Position numbers and translations under genes: made by a program | In this document: positions 47,330 through 56,992 of the stretch, in pieces | Position numbering within the stretch: position 1 is the stretch's first letter | Layout of the letters: each line of letters starts with the position of its first letter | NCBI GenBank assembly: GCA_035361075.1 | Contig: DAOSBX010000018.1 | Location: forward strand, 1 to 63,745 | Reading direction: 5' to 3' | From: Candidatus Hydrogenedens sp. | GTDB lineage: Bacteria > Hydrogenedentota > Hydrogenedentia > Hydrogenedentales > Hydrogenedentaceae | Length of the DNA: 63,745 bases | Notes under the pieces: model-generated | Seen by the model: the letters and a program-made list of their open reading frames with translations, nothing else | What the model was told of the DNA's origin: nothing | Databases searched by the model: none

Positions 47330-48741
47330 ATCACGGTAGATAAGTAAAACATGTGTTGGTCAACATCAGCATCAGTACCAACAAGTTGGAATGTATCCTG
47401 ACGCACATCATCTCCCCAGCGATATACATACGCCACATCGATATTTACCCTGTTTTTAATCAAACAACCTGCTCCCAGAGTGATGCCATAGTAATTATCT
47501 ACAGAGCCATCCCCTTTACCCAAACCGAACCATCGAGCAGGTCTATTACTGGCAGGTTCTGGGTCATAGAAGAGTCCAGCACGGATACTCGGCAAAAATG
47601 CACGACGCGGTTTGTTCGGATTAAAGAATAAATATTCCATCCCCAAACGCAATGTATACGTTGGGTCGTGTGGACTCCATGCAGTTGGTAGATTAGAAAT
47701 TCCTGAACGTTTTCTCATCATGAAATTGCGATTTTCAGGGTCATGCACGACAAACTGGTCCCATTCACGACGGGTAATGTCAAAACTTAATGTTAACTTA
47801 TCATTTGGAAAACGGTAAGCAAGACCTACACCGAAAGAGGAAGGAAACGTATATTTTAACGGTCTCTTGCTGTAATAAAATCCTGGCACACCAAGCCCAC
47901 GAGTAATTGCCCACCACTCTTCATAATCTACATCCGCCGTGAATTTGGAATTATAAACAAAACCTATTTGCCAACGCTCTCCTAATCGATACAGAGCACC
48001 CAAAGTAACGTTTGTCCCCTCAAAGTTCTTGTATTTCTTTCTTATAACAGTATGCGAAAAAGAGGCACGTGTCGTTTGTCCGTTAGTTCGAAACGTTCGA
48101 TATTCTTCCTGGTCCACAGTCCATTCGTTATTACTTAGTATTGATTGGTTCCAAAGATTTAACACAAGTCCCACAGAAAGTCGGTCTGTTAATTCAAAAC
48201 CAAATGCAGGAGATAATGACGCCAGTTGCCCACTTTGTTTATAGTTAACCTGCGAATGTAACCCTAAAACGTTCCCTAATGCTAAAGCCGACATATCACG
48301 ATAGAAAAAGTCTAATTCACGGTCAAAGTCATACTTCGCTTGATAATTCAAACTCAAAACGAGGTTCCGTCCTTTAATAGTTCGACGGAAAGGATAAACA
48401 AAACTCATGTAGTTTAATTGACTAAAATCGATAGAATAATCCTCTTTAAGTTCAGGGTGTGTTGATGATTCAAAATCCTCGCCGATATATTTATATGAAT
48501 AAACCATTGAAAATTCTGGACGTTCCAACTGTGTTAAACCTCCAGGGTTCCATGAGGCTGAGGTGGCATCGTCCGCTATTGCTATGAAGGCACCACCCAT
48601 CCCAATTGCACGGGCTCCACTACCGATTACATTCGGTGACGAATTAATAGGGATACCCTGTGCACTTGCTTCTTCCAAAATACCTATTAAGCAAAATGCA
48701 AAAATAATATTACATAGTGATTGAAGGTAAACCTTTTTCAA
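47320..48741 (-). CDS. OmpP1/FadL-like outer-membrane beta-barrel protein
   Basis: 473 residues with a signal peptide (NIIFAFCLIGILEEASAQG). The mature N-terminus SPNVIGSGARAIGMGGAFIA and IADDATSASWNPGGLTQL is typical of FadL/PorV-like barrels. Alternating aromatic strands run to the end, with a terminal aromatic (TVIYF). It could move hydrophobic compounds across the outer membrane or act as a secretion channel partner. The start at 48741 has GGAGGG 7 bases upstream, inside the end of the preceding lipoprotein gene (32-base overlap), so they are translationally coupled. Confidence 0.87.
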   Translation of the reverse strand: MKKVYLQSLCNIIFAFCLIGILEEASAQGIPINSSPNVIGSGARAIGMGGAFIAIADDATSASWNPGGLTQLERPEFSMVYSYKYIGEDFESSTHPELKEDYSIDFSQLNYMSFVYPFRRTIKGRNLVLSLNYQAKYDFDRELDFFYRDMSALALGNVLGLHSQVNYKQSGQLASLSPAFGFELTDRLSVGLVLNLWNQSILSNNEWTVDQEEYRTFRTNGQTTRASFSHTVIRKKYKNFEGTNVTLGALYRLGERWQIGFVYNSKFTADVDYEEWWAITRGLGVPGFYYSKRPLKYTFPSSFGVGLAYRFPNDKLTLSFDITRREWDQFVVHDPENRNFMMRKRSGISNLPTAWSPHDPTYTLRLGMEYLFFNPNKPRRAFLPSIRAGLFYDPEPASNRPARWFGLGKGDGSVDNYYGITLGAGCLIKNRVNIDVAYVYRWGDDVRQDTFQLVGTDADVDQHMFYLSTVIYF

Positions 48742-50875
48742 TGGCTACGCCCTCCGAAGATTTAGATGTGTCAATAATAACCTGACCTCTCGCACTGGTC
48801 GGTGTAACACTTACAATGCGCGATTTATAAAGAACTTCATATTCTGCAGGCTGTGTTATTTCACCTGTATCCGGGTCTACCCATGCAGGTGAAGCCTCAT
48901 ACAAAATCAATGCATAAATACCGGGGCGAACTCCATCTTGCTCAGTCCAATTAAACAAAATTTCATAGCGTTGCCCAGAAGCCCGTGAATCTACGACCTC
49001 ACCTGACAAACGTGGAAAATAATCAGCCATTTGTCGGGCAAGGACATCACACTTCCCTTCAACCAAACTATCATTATTTATATCCTCAATAAACGCATCA
49101 AAGATATTTATCACTTCTGATGTTTCTGTATTTAATAACCGTAATTTTACTTCCACCGATTGCTCACCGCGGGCAAAAAGCTCACCTACAACAAAAACCT
49201 GTGACGGTATAATTCTACCCATGTCCAATGCCCGTGTAGGGTCGGCTAAACCTGTGGATAGTTGTTGCTCAGTTAGGATATTCTGCAAATAAAGACGGTC
49301 TAAGATACTAAATCGCCCTTGCTTTCTTAATACGTCTTCTAATGTAGTGCGTAATTTACTTCCAAAACTATCCGACGGATTACGTCCACCAATTGCCAGC
49401 AAGGCGAGACTCATTTTTGTTTCATTACTTTCAACAAGCACAGGCTCTACTTTCACATCCATTTCCTTTACCGATTTTTTACCTTGTGCATCTTGTGCCT
49501 CAACGGATAATTTCATTGTTCCTGAACCTGTCTTCAATAGTTCCCCTGGCAAAGGCACACGCTTATTAAAGGCTTCCTTCGGTGCACCTGTTAATTGCGT
49601 ATAAGGCTCACCATTAATAAGTAGTGCCTGAACAGGAGCCGAACTAATCACCTCGCCTGCTACACGTACCGCTCGATTATGTCGTGATGGCCGTTCTGGG
49701 TTGGGTGTTTTGATATTAATTTCAGGAACAACTTCGTCGGTTTGATTAAAAAGAGCAGTAATGAGAGCAGAGTTTAGCCCCTCTGCGGTAGCAATTTGAT
49801 TTCTCGACATACCCTTGCTTTGAGCCAAACGCCACATTAATGCTGATTGCGATTGAGGCTCACCTTTAAATATTTTTAACGCAGTACGAGTTTCATTTCC
49901 CGCTATATCTTTAGCTGTAATTATAAAAACATTTTCTCCTTCCGCAAGAGGGACAACAGAATGAAATTCCTTTTTCTGTTCCCCATTCACCTCCGCAATA
50001 ATCTTGTTGTTCAAGGAAATATCTGATATTCCTGTAGCGTCAACAACAATTCCCTCCACTTCAATTTCATTCTCATTAGTCACATGTAAATCTAAAGGCT
50101 TAAAAATACCAATATTAGGACCTGTTAAGTCTACTTGTGCCGATAGCTTTATTTCCTGTTCTTTTCCTGCTAAGTCTCGTGCAACAATAGTAAAATCTTG
50201 TTTCCCCTCTTTGAGGTCGATCGCCTGTTCAATGACCGCAGATGCTTCACCACGTCTAAAATACAGAGGTTGTCCATTAACAAGAACTTGTTCAAGTCCT
50301 ATGTCATCAAAGCATTCAATATGTAACACATTGTTTGCTTCTTTGATAATTGTTGCCTGTCGTTTTGCCTTGCTTTTGTCCTTTGTTATTTCAGGGTCCA
50401 CCTCAAGAACCTCGGCTTTAATAGTAGGGACCTGTCTATCTTGTAATTCTCCTCGTGAGATACGTTCTTTAACAATCAAATCAAGGTAATATCGTGCTCG
50501 TTCTGTATCTACTTGCGATATGGATGTTCTAAGTAAATTCTCTGCTTCTTCTAACTGCCCTTTTTTATATAAAACAATACCTAATTCACGATTGGGGAAA
50601 TATTCAACAAAGTGTAGTCCATAGGTTCGGGCTTGCCATGAATCTTGTGAACGACTTTCAAGAGCTGTTCGCAAATCACGCTCCGCTTCATCATAAAAAC
50701 CACCTGCTAAATATGAACAACCACGTTCATAATAATTCCACCAACGGCCATGAAAAACTCCTGAGGTAACTCCGTATTCTTTTTCTCCTACCGTATATTT
50801 ATCTGAATCCGGCGTCTGACAACCCCAGATTACCATCAGGGATAACAAAGATAATATTAATACATTTCTTTTCAC
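48710..50875 (-). CDS. Lipoprotein with TPR, Ig-like and CsgG-like domains
   Basis: 721 residues with a lipobox (LMVIWGC). The N-terminal 130 residues have TPR-like repeats (YLAGGFYDEAERDLRTALES, LYKKGQLEEAENLLRTSI). Several Ig-like beta domains follow (about 170-470), including the pattern EGENVFIITAKDIAGNE. Residues 480-640 are a CsgG-like domain (KLRTTLEDVLRKQGRFSILD, then FVVGELFARG), related to the curli-secretion lipoprotein. The arrangement suggests an outer-membrane complex. It is coupled to the barrel gene that follows. Confidence 0.82.
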   Translation of the reverse strand: MKRNVLILSLLSLMVIWGCQTPDSDKYTVGEKEYGVTSGVFHGRWWNYYERGCSYLAGGFYDEAERDLRTALESRSQDSWQARTYGLHFVEYFPNRELGIVLYKKGQLEEAENLLRTSISQVDTERARYYLDLIVKERISRGELQDRQVPTIKAEVLEVDPEITKDKSKAKRQATIIKEANNVLHIECFDDIGLEQVLVNGQPLYFRRGEASAVIEQAIDLKEGKQDFTIVARDLAGKEQEIKLSAQVDLTGPNIGIFKPLDLHVTNENEIEVEGIVVDATGISDISLNNKIIAEVNGEQKKEFHSVVPLAEGENVFIITAKDIAGNETRTALKIFKGEPQSQSALMWRLAQSKGMSRNQIATAEGLNSALITALFNQTDEVVPEINIKTPNPERPSRHNRAVRVAGEVISSAPVQALLINGEPYTQLTGAPKEAFNKRVPLPGELLKTGSGTMKLSVEAQDAQGKKSVKEMDVKVEPVLVESNETKMSLALLAIGGRNPSDSFGSKLRTTLEDVLRKQGRFSILDRLYLQNILTEQQLSTGLADPTRALDMGRIIPSQVFVVGELFARGEQSVEVKLRLLNTETSEVINIFDAFIEDINNDSLVEGKCDVLARQMADYFPRLSGEVVDSRASGQRYEILFNWTEQDGVRPGIYALILYEASPAWVDPDTGEITQPAEYEVLYKSRIVSVTPTSARGQVIIDTSKSSEGVAIEKGLPSITM

Positions 50876-51119
50876 GTAACACTCCCTAATCTATCTTTAT
50901 TTTTGTTTTTCGTTCCTTTATATTTATTTTACCATTTATTTAACAAAAAATGGATTATTTTTTCAGTATATTTTAATTATTCATAAAAATCAAAAATATT
51001 TTGTCCTTTATACCCATATTCTCATATCTTTTACGAAAAATTAAAACAACACAATTACTTCATTATTTTTGTTAATATTATAAACTATATTATTTTACAC
51101 ATTATTTTAGGGACTTTCA

Positions 51120-52067
51120 ATGAAAAGTTTATTCAGCATTTTATTTCTTCTATTACTTCAAATGATATTAATTGCAGAAGCACAAAACGACTCCTTAAAC
51201 ACATCTGAATTTTCATACGGTTTTTGGCTCACATCTGTATACCCTACAGATAAGCCTAATATAGCAGGTAAATTAATTCTTCCATCCATCACACAAGAAA
51301 ATAAACCGCCAATCTGGAAGATAGCACAATGGGGTACCCAATACCCTTTGAATAGTGGAGTATTTCAACAACAAAACGAAACGACATGGTTTATCGAAAA
51401 TGAAGCAAAAAAGGTTATGCTACTGAAGAAAAACAATCATTGGGCAATCCTTCTAAACTGCAACGGAATTACAGAATATAATGGCAAACTGCGGAAATAT
51501 GGTGAACCATGGGCACATGTATTAATTGAAAAACACTTTCCTCAAGAAATAAAAATAAAAGAATACGATTTAAAGTTTGAAATAAAATTTCAAATAACTC
51601 GTTGTATGTGCGACTCTACCTTAAAAGAAAAAGTCGATCCTCATTTACATACTGCTCAAATTACAGCCTACTGGACAGTAAAAAATACAAACCCCCGTAG
51701 CCCAGACTATGAAGATTATTTTTGGTTCGGTATTCCAATTTTTGATGCTCGTTATACAATCCCACCAGAGTATATTAGTAAAGATGTAGGTTCTGCATAT
51801 ACTACCAACAAATTAATTGCTGTCATTGATGGAAACCGATTTTATAAAGGAAATACAGGTGATGGAACACCTAAGATGCTCAATGTAACCTTAAATTCTT
51901 ATATTGAGGAATCTCTCAATAAAGGGAAGAATCAAGGTTTCTTAAAAAATTCAAATATTGATGACCTTTCAATCACTTCCTTCAATTTAGGGTGGGAAGT
52001 TACTGGACCTTATAACGCTGAGATAGAAATTTCACACATCTCTATGCCATGCATCCCTAAAAAATAA
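51120..52067 (+). CDS. Secreted protein of unknown function
   Basis: 315 residues with a signal peptide (LFSILFLLLLQMILIAEAQ). No family is recognised. The rest is beta-rich with many aromatic residues (WKIAQWGTQYP, NNHWAILLNCNG, YFWFGIPIFDARY), consistent with a jelly-roll or lectin-like fold. Cysteines occur in pairs (ITRCMCDST). Its position before a sialidase-like gene suggests a carbohydrate-related surface role, but this is inference. Confidence 0.6.
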   Translation: MKSLFSILFLLLLQMILIAEAQNDSLNTSEFSYGFWLTSVYPTDKPNIAGKLILPSITQENKPPIWKIAQWGTQYPLNSGVFQQQNETTWFIENEAKKVMLLKKNNHWAILLNCNGITEYNGKLRKYGEPWAHVLIEKHFPQEIKIKEYDLKFEIKFQITRCMCDSTLKEKVDPHLHTAQITAYWTVKNTNPRSPDYEDYFWFGIPIFDARYTIPPEYISKDVGSAYTTNKLIAVIDGNRFYKGNTGDGTPKMLNVTLNSYIEESLNKGKNQGFLKNSNIDDLSITSFNLGWEVTGPYNAEIEISHISMPCIPKK

Positions 52068-52144
52068 TATTTATCCAACATCAAATACTATGAAGATAAA
52101 AAGTTGTTTTAACTGTATTTGTACATAAATTTTTTTAGAAATCT

Positions 52145-52159
52145 ATAAGAGAATATAAT
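52145..52159 (+). promoter_or_regulatory. Promoter-like element ATAAGAGAATATAAT, copy 2
   Basis: Identical over 15 bases to 39593-39607 and placed 33 bases before the sialidase-like gene. It includes a perfect TATAAT. Confidence 0.45.
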
Positions 52160-52191
52160 ACTAAAAACATAACTTTGTTGGAGGTATAAGT

Positions 52192-53310
52192 ATGCTTAAT
52201 ATGTTCTTGTTATCAGTTATAGGTATTTTCTCAATGGGTAATAATGCAGATGTGCGTTGGATTCATCCACTGGTCCAGACACTTGAAATTGATAGAAATG
52301 GTCCATTTGTAAATCTTGATGACAACTCCATTGGCACAATAGATATTCATGGGTTCCGTGTGAGTAAAGATGACGGAAAAACATGGTCGGAAGCAATCCC
52401 TGTCTGCAAAGGAATAGACCCTGAAGAACCTGCCTCTTATTATCTACTTCGGACTAAGAACAACACATTAATTTTTGTCTATCTGAACTTTATCGGCAAA
52501 AATTTCGACTGGGATGAAAAAACAAAAGAACCTGGGAAAAATAGCAAATTAGAAGTATGGGCAATTAGAAGTATTGATGGTGGTAAAACATGGATAGATA
52601 ACCAATGCATACTTGAAGGATATAACACTAATTTCTTTGCATTAATACAGACTCGTTCTGGTAGGGTCATCGCACCATTTGACCACCTCACCAGCCAGCC
52701 AGGTCATTTTATTATCTGCACTGTATTTTCAGACGATGAGGGTAAAACGTGGCAAAAAAGTAATTGGATTGATATCGGAGGACATGGTCATCATGACGGA
52801 GCATTAGAGCCTACTCTTGCAGAATTAAGCGACGGCAGGTTGCTTATGCTGATTCGCACCAGTTTAGACCAATTCTGGCAGGCAATTTCAGAAAACGATG
52901 GAAAGTATTGGCGAATTATCCAGCCCAGCGGAATTAATGCAAGTAACTCTCCAGGATATTTACTACGATTGAACAGTGGCAGACTTGTTTTGGTCTGGAA
53001 TCAACTCAACCCTGAGGGACGAGAACAAAAAAAGAGTATTATGCCTCAACATACAGAGTTTCCCTCGTCATGGCATCGAGAGGAACTTTCCATTGCCTTC
53101 TCAGAAGACGATGGCAAAACTTGGACAAAACCTGTCGTAATAGCTCGCCAGCCTGGCGGACAATTGAGTTATCCTTACCTGTTCGAGAGACGTCCAGGTG
53201 AGCTATGGATTATTCCAGGTTTCGCATTCAAAAAAATGTGGGAGGAGCCTTTCCCGCTACGACTTAAAATCGACGAACAAACGTTCCTGAACGAAATACA
53301 AAAAAGGTAA
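52192..53310 (+). CDS. Sialidase-like BNR/Asp-box protein
   Basis: 372 residues. Four Asp-boxes of the S-x-D-x-G-x-x-W type are present: SKDDGKTW, SIDGGKTW, SDDEGKTW and SEDDGKTW, as in six-bladed sialidase propellers. GHGHHDGALEPTLAELSDGR is a typical active-site strand of this group. A weak N-terminal hydrophobic stretch (NMFLLSVIGIFSMG) may be a signal. Many such genes in related bacteria are exo-alpha-sialidases or general glycoside hydrolases; the substrate is not proven. GGAGG lies 7 bases before the ATG. Confidence 0.82.
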   Translation: MLNMFLLSVIGIFSMGNNADVRWIHPLVQTLEIDRNGPFVNLDDNSIGTIDIHGFRVSKDDGKTWSEAIPVCKGIDPEEPASYYLLRTKNNTLIFVYLNFIGKNFDWDEKTKEPGKNSKLEVWAIRSIDGGKTWIDNQCILEGYNTNFFALIQTRSGRVIAPFDHLTSQPGHFIICTVFSDDEGKTWQKSNWIDIGGHGHHDGALEPTLAELSDGRLLMLIRTSLDQFWQAISENDGKYWRIIQPSGINASNSPGYLLRLNSGRLVLVWNQLNPEGREQKKSIMPQHTEFPSSWHREELSIAFSEDDGKTWTKPVVIARQPGGQLSYPYLFERRPGELWIIPGFAFKKMWEEPFPLRLKIDEQTFLNEIQKR

Positions 53311-53416
53311 GTTATAAGCCACAATTTAATTACTAACACACTGGGAACACATGAATAGTTCACTTCTTAGCACGACTAATTCCATAACATCATCTTATTT
53401 TCTCGACCATTCAAGT

Positions 53417-53445
53417 TTGAAATGTATCTGTTTTTTTGGTAAAAT
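53417..53445 (+). promoter_or_regulatory. Predicted promoter of the tRNA pair
   Basis: TTGAAA (53417-53422) and TAAAAT (53440-53445) are 17 bases apart, and the tRNA-Gly begins 14 bases after the -10. This is the clearest promoter in the intergenic region. Confidence 0.6.
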
Positions 53446-53459
53446 TAATATACAATTAA

Positions 53460-53535
<76 letters not shown>

Positions 53536-53546
53536 TTTTTTTAATA

Positions 53547-53622
53547 GGGCCGTTAGCTTAGTTGGTAGAGCAGGGGACTCTTAATCCCAAGGTCGCAGGT
53601 TCGACTCCTGCACGGCCCACCA
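53547..53622 (+). tRNA. tRNA-Lys (anticodon CTT)
   Basis: Acceptor GGGCCGT pairs with ACGGCCC. The D arm has AGTTGGTA, the anticodon loop CTCTTAA gives anticodon CTT (lysine AAG codons), the T arm is GCAGG-TTCGACT-CCTGC, and CCA is encoded after discriminator A. It follows tRNA-Gly by 11 bases and is probably co-transcribed. The first anticodon-stem pair is a G-A mismatch. Confidence 0.95.
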
Positions 53623-53746
53623 GCTCAGATAACCTACCCCAGATAACCCACACATAAAATGAATAACTACTACAGAGTTCGTATCTCGTATTCAACAAAT
53701 CCCTAAAAACAGACTAATCTGTTGCACATGGTTTTAATCCTAATTT

Positions 53747-54448
53747 TCAATTCTCAACCTCTTTTGGTTTACGTTTATTCTTGTTATTACTTGCATCTTC
53801 TTTTTTACTTTTACTTTTCTGTGGATTTATGTTTTTATATTGGATGGAACACCCTAAAGCTGAGAAACCAAACCATGCCAACTTTGACATCATATCTACA
53901 TAAGAAGGCTCAAAACTTAGACCTACATGGATTATCCCGCCATATTCTAAAAACTGGACAATTGCCCAAACTATCATTAAAGAGCCAACGGAAGCCGTAG
54001 CAACAACAACCACTACTCTTTCAGCAACAAGAGAGAGAACACCACCTACACATCCAATTAAAACCATGAGTAAGGAATAATCAATTAATCCTGTTAAAAT
54101 AAAACTGATTATATAAGCACCTAAAAATCCAAGTAAAAAAACACCAACTTTATACATAAAAATAGAGATTGCAACCCCGACAAGTCCAAAAATGATAGAT
54201 ATAAAAAGCTGAACAACAATAGATAAAAAAGGTAATGGAGAAAGGGTATTGAGCAGTAACCATGAAGTTAGAAATAAAGTGACAAATCCACAGGCTCCAA
54301 TTATAAAATAAAGAAACCTATAACCATAGAAACAACAGAGGAACCCTATAATCCATATCGCAATAAGTATCGGTAACACGGGGGATAATTGCGACATCAT
54401 TATTTCCACATCAAACACGTTTTTAGACATACAAAACAAAGTGTACAT
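53747..54448 (-). CDS. Multi-pass membrane protein (DUF4203/TMEM198-like)
   Basis: 233 residues with about seven hydrophobic helices, then a short basic cytoplasmic tail (NINPQKSKSKKEDASNNKNK). The glycine-rich helices (GYRFLYFIIGACGFVTLF, GLVGVAISIFMYKVGVFLLG) resemble the DUF4203 family. The function is unknown. It lies 18 bases downstream of the ASH-domain gene and is likely co-transcribed. Confidence 0.7.
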   Translation of the reverse strand: MYTLFCMSKNVFDVEIMMSQLSPVLPILIAIWIIGFLCCFYGYRFLYFIIGACGFVTLFLTSWLLLNTLSPLPFLSIVVQLFISIIFGLVGVAISIFMYKVGVFLLGFLGAYIISFILTGLIDYSLLMVLIGCVGGVLSLVAERVVVVVATASVGSLMIVWAIVQFLEYGGIIHVGLSFEPSYVDMMSKLAWFGFSALGCSIQYKNINPQKSKSKKEDASNNKNKRKPKEVEN

Positions 54449-54466
54449 TGTATTACCCCGAACTCC

Positions 54467-55603
54467 TTATTTTCTTGCAACAGGGGGGAGTAAATCTTCA
54501 ACAAATGAAGTAAGTGTTTCTTCTATCCCTAAAAATACGGATAACACAATCAAAAGAATAGTCGAAAGAACAGTGATTATACTTAATGGACTTATTTGCA
54601 ATTTGCTTATATCAAGATTACCAGAGAATAAATCTTTTAGCCATGAACCTTGTCCACCCAGGTAAACATAATATCTTTTGCCATAGGATTCAATCACTAA
54701 TATTCCTGATACTTTATTATAGTCTCGTGGTTGAAATTGGACCTTAAAGGTAACTGTTTGTTGAGGGGGGATCAGATACTCATGTTCCCCGACAATCCAA
54801 AACTCTGGTTCCCCAATAATCCAGATTTGCATGGGTATTTCTTTTGTCCCTATGTTCTGTGCACTAAATTCCATTTCCATTACCGTTTTCAATGATACTT
54901 TTCCAAAATTTACTAAACTGTTGACTGCAGGAGTAATAATTAGTGGTATATCTTTATCCAATGAAGGGATCTCCAGTTCACCTTCTACAGGGTTTTCTCC
55001 TGGAGTTATCGCATACTCTACAAACAAATTAAAATCGCCTTCAGCTAATTGATATTCTTTTTTATTGGATATTTTATCTCCATCAAGGTCTGCTGTCCCA
55101 CGGAGATACAGACCTCCATTAAGATTATAATTTTTCAAATCTAACTTTATGCCAAATTCACTCAATGCACCTTGAACAAAATACTGGATAGATAGCGGTT
55201 CACCTAAGGTTATTATTGCTGCAGAAAACCGCTCTATCTCATCGCATGAAATACCATATAGCTGATAAATAGCAGTACAACGACTTCCTAAGGTGTTATC
55301 TTTTTTTATTTGTATCCAATTATAATAATATGTGGCTAATAAGAAATCATGGTTTGGAACCTTGTCATCTCTTAGAACACGGTCTAACAACCGAGCATGG
55401 GCACGGTCAGGAATTCCATTCTTATCCTCATCGAGTACATCAGGGTCTACTTCTGAATCAAATGCCTTAGTTATTTTTACAAATATTGCTTCTGCTTCTA
55501 TATCTAAAACATAAGCAGGCAATGTAAAAAGTAAAAAACAAAGAACGTAAAAGAGGGTAATTTTTGATAAATTTGTTTTGAATATAGTCATAGTTAAATT
55601 CAC
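54467..55603 (-). CDS. Secreted Ca-binding-repeat and ASH-domain protein with C-terminal anchor
   Basis: 378 residues. A signal peptide (LFYVLCFLLFTLPAYVLD) precedes a DSEVDPDVLDEDKNGIPDRA stretch of the dockerin/thrombospondin-3 calcium-binding type and a second Asp-rich loop (DLDGDKISNKKEYQL). An ASH-type immunoglobulin domain (about 220-310: VNFGKVSLKTVMEMEFSAQN) follows, and a C-terminal membrane helix (LSIITVLSTILLIVLSVFLG) ends it. It is probably anchored in the membrane with domains outside. The role is unknown. Confidence 0.72.
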   Translation of the reverse strand: MNLTMTIFKTNLSKITLFYVLCFLLFTLPAYVLDIEAEAIFVKITKAFDSEVDPDVLDEDKNGIPDRAHARLLDRVLRDDKVPNHDFLLATYYYNWIQIKKDNTLGSRCTAIYQLYGISCDEIERFSAAIITLGEPLSIQYFVQGALSEFGIKLDLKNYNLNGGLYLRGTADLDGDKISNKKEYQLAEGDFNLFVEYAITPGENPVEGELEIPSLDKDIPLIITPAVNSLVNFGKVSLKTVMEMEFSAQNIGTKEIPMQIWIIGEPEFWIVGEHEYLIPPQQTVTFKVQFQPRDYNKVSGILVIESYGKRYYVYLGGQGSWLKDLFSGNLDISKLQISPLSIITVLSTILLIVLSVFLGIEETLTSFVEDLLPPVARK

Positions 55604-55708
55604 TTTATTAAATTTACTATTTTTATATTAGACTCGTTATCATTTAAAATAGATTTACCTTTTAAATACTTTTGGAAGCATTATAATACAATGCAGAGGT
55701 AAAAGAGA

Positions 55709-55927
55709 ATGAAATACTTTAAAATATCTCAATTTGTCCCCGGAAAAGGGGATGCGTGGACATACTATGAATGTGATGATGATGGGACTATCTTACGACA
55801 ATTAACATACATTCCTACCACCAACGAAATTAATAAAGTTTCTGACCCTATTGTGAAAAAATTATATCGACCTGATTTATTAACACTCACAGAGCAGGAA
55901 GAATTCATTTCGCTCTGGAATAAGTAG
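55709..55927 (+). CDS. Small conserved-looking cytoplasmic protein
   Basis: 72 residues without signal or membrane helix. The sequence has GDAWTYYECDDDGTILRQLT, then PVVKKLYRPD-like SDPIVKKLYRPDLLTL and EEFISLWNK, a compact pattern of a small beta domain. Good codon use and a GAGG site before the ATG support it as a real gene. No function is known to me. Confidence 0.65.
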   Translation: MKYFKISQFVPGKGDAWTYYECDDDGTILRQLTYIPTTNEINKVSDPIVKKLYRPDLLTLTEQEEFISLWNK

Positions 55928-55973
55928 TTCTAAAATATTTACTATGATGGACCCTTAGAAGGAGCCCTACGAG

Positions 55974-56843
55974 ATGAAAATTAAAAGTCCATACCTAAAC
56001 ACAAGTAATTATATTTGGGCAAAAGGCAATTTACACACACATACATCTATAAGTGATGGTATTTATTCTCCACAGGAAACAGCAGATAAATATGCATCTA
56101 TGGGATATCAATTTTTGATGTTTAGCGACCATGATATCCTAACCGACATTACAGAGGTAAAAGTAGATGGAATGGTTATCATTGCTGGAAATGAAATTAC
56201 CATAGATGGACCGCATATTCTACACATAAATGCCAGAAATAAAATAGAACCCTATCCAGACCGACAAAAGGTTATAAATAACATTATTCAGAATGGTGGA
56301 TTTGCCATTATCTCCCACCCAAACTGGGAAGAAGATTTTAATCACTGTCCACAAGAACTTTTAGAATCATGGCAAAACTACACAGGAATAGAAATTTACA
56401 ATGGTATTGTGCGTCAACTCCCAGGAAACCCCAGTGCTACTGACCGTTGGGATTTACTCCTTTCTAAAGGAATATATGTATGGGGATATGCTCATGACGA
56501 TGCACACTGGGAAGATAATTATGGCGTTGCGTGGAATGTAGTACAAGTAGAAACACTTAGTTTTAGCAATGTGCTTAACGCTCTAAAGAAAGGGTGTTTC
56601 TACGCAAGTTCAGGTGTCGAAATCAACCAAATATCAGTACATGGAAATATAATTTCCATCAAAAGTTCTAATGCAAAAAAAATCGCTGTTGTTGTAGACT
56701 ATGGACGTAGAATACATCAATGTAAAGGAAATAATATTGACTTTGAAGTAAAGGATAATTTCCCATATACATACCTACGGTTTGAATTATGGGGGGATGG
56801 AGAAGACCAGGCGTGGACACAGCCTTTCTTTATTCAAAGGTAA
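55974..56843 (+). CDS. PHP-domain metallophosphoesterase
   Basis: 289 residues. The PHP motifs are GNLHTHTSISDG, FSDHDILTD, GNEITIDGPHILHINA, AIISHPNWEED and YAHDDAHWED, giving the His/Asp metal ligands of the CehA/McbA-type or trpH-like group. The C-terminal 60 residues form a beta domain. It is likely a metal-dependent phosphatase or nucleotidase, substrate unknown. AGAAGGAG lies about 12 bases before the ATG. Confidence 0.87.
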   Translation: MKIKSPYLNTSNYIWAKGNLHTHTSISDGIYSPQETADKYASMGYQFLMFSDHDILTDITEVKVDGMVIIAGNEITIDGPHILHINARNKIEPYPDRQKVINNIIQNGGFAIISHPNWEEDFNHCPQELLESWQNYTGIEIYNGIVRQLPGNPSATDRWDLLLSKGIYVWGYAHDDAHWEDNYGVAWNVVQVETLSFSNVLNALKKGCFYASSGVEINQISVHGNIISIKSSNAKKIAVVVDYGRRIHQCKGNNIDFEVKDNFPYTYLRFELWGDGEDQAWTQPFFIQR

Positions 56844-56950
56844 AAAATTGCAAAATTAATAAAATTTATGAAAACTTTTCACTGACAAATTGTATTAAAT
56901 CAATATAGAGATTTTTCATGTTCAAATGTAATAAAATAATGCATTAGAAA

Positions 56951-56956
56951 TATAAT
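56951..56956 (+). promoter_or_regulatory. -10-like element before the first small peptide gene
   Basis: A perfect TATAAT lies 36 bases before the ATG at 56993. No good -35 is present (GTAATA at the expected place), so it is a partial promoter call. Confidence 0.3.
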
Positions 56957-56992
56957 ATATAGAACCTATGAATAAATCAGAGGAGAAAATGT

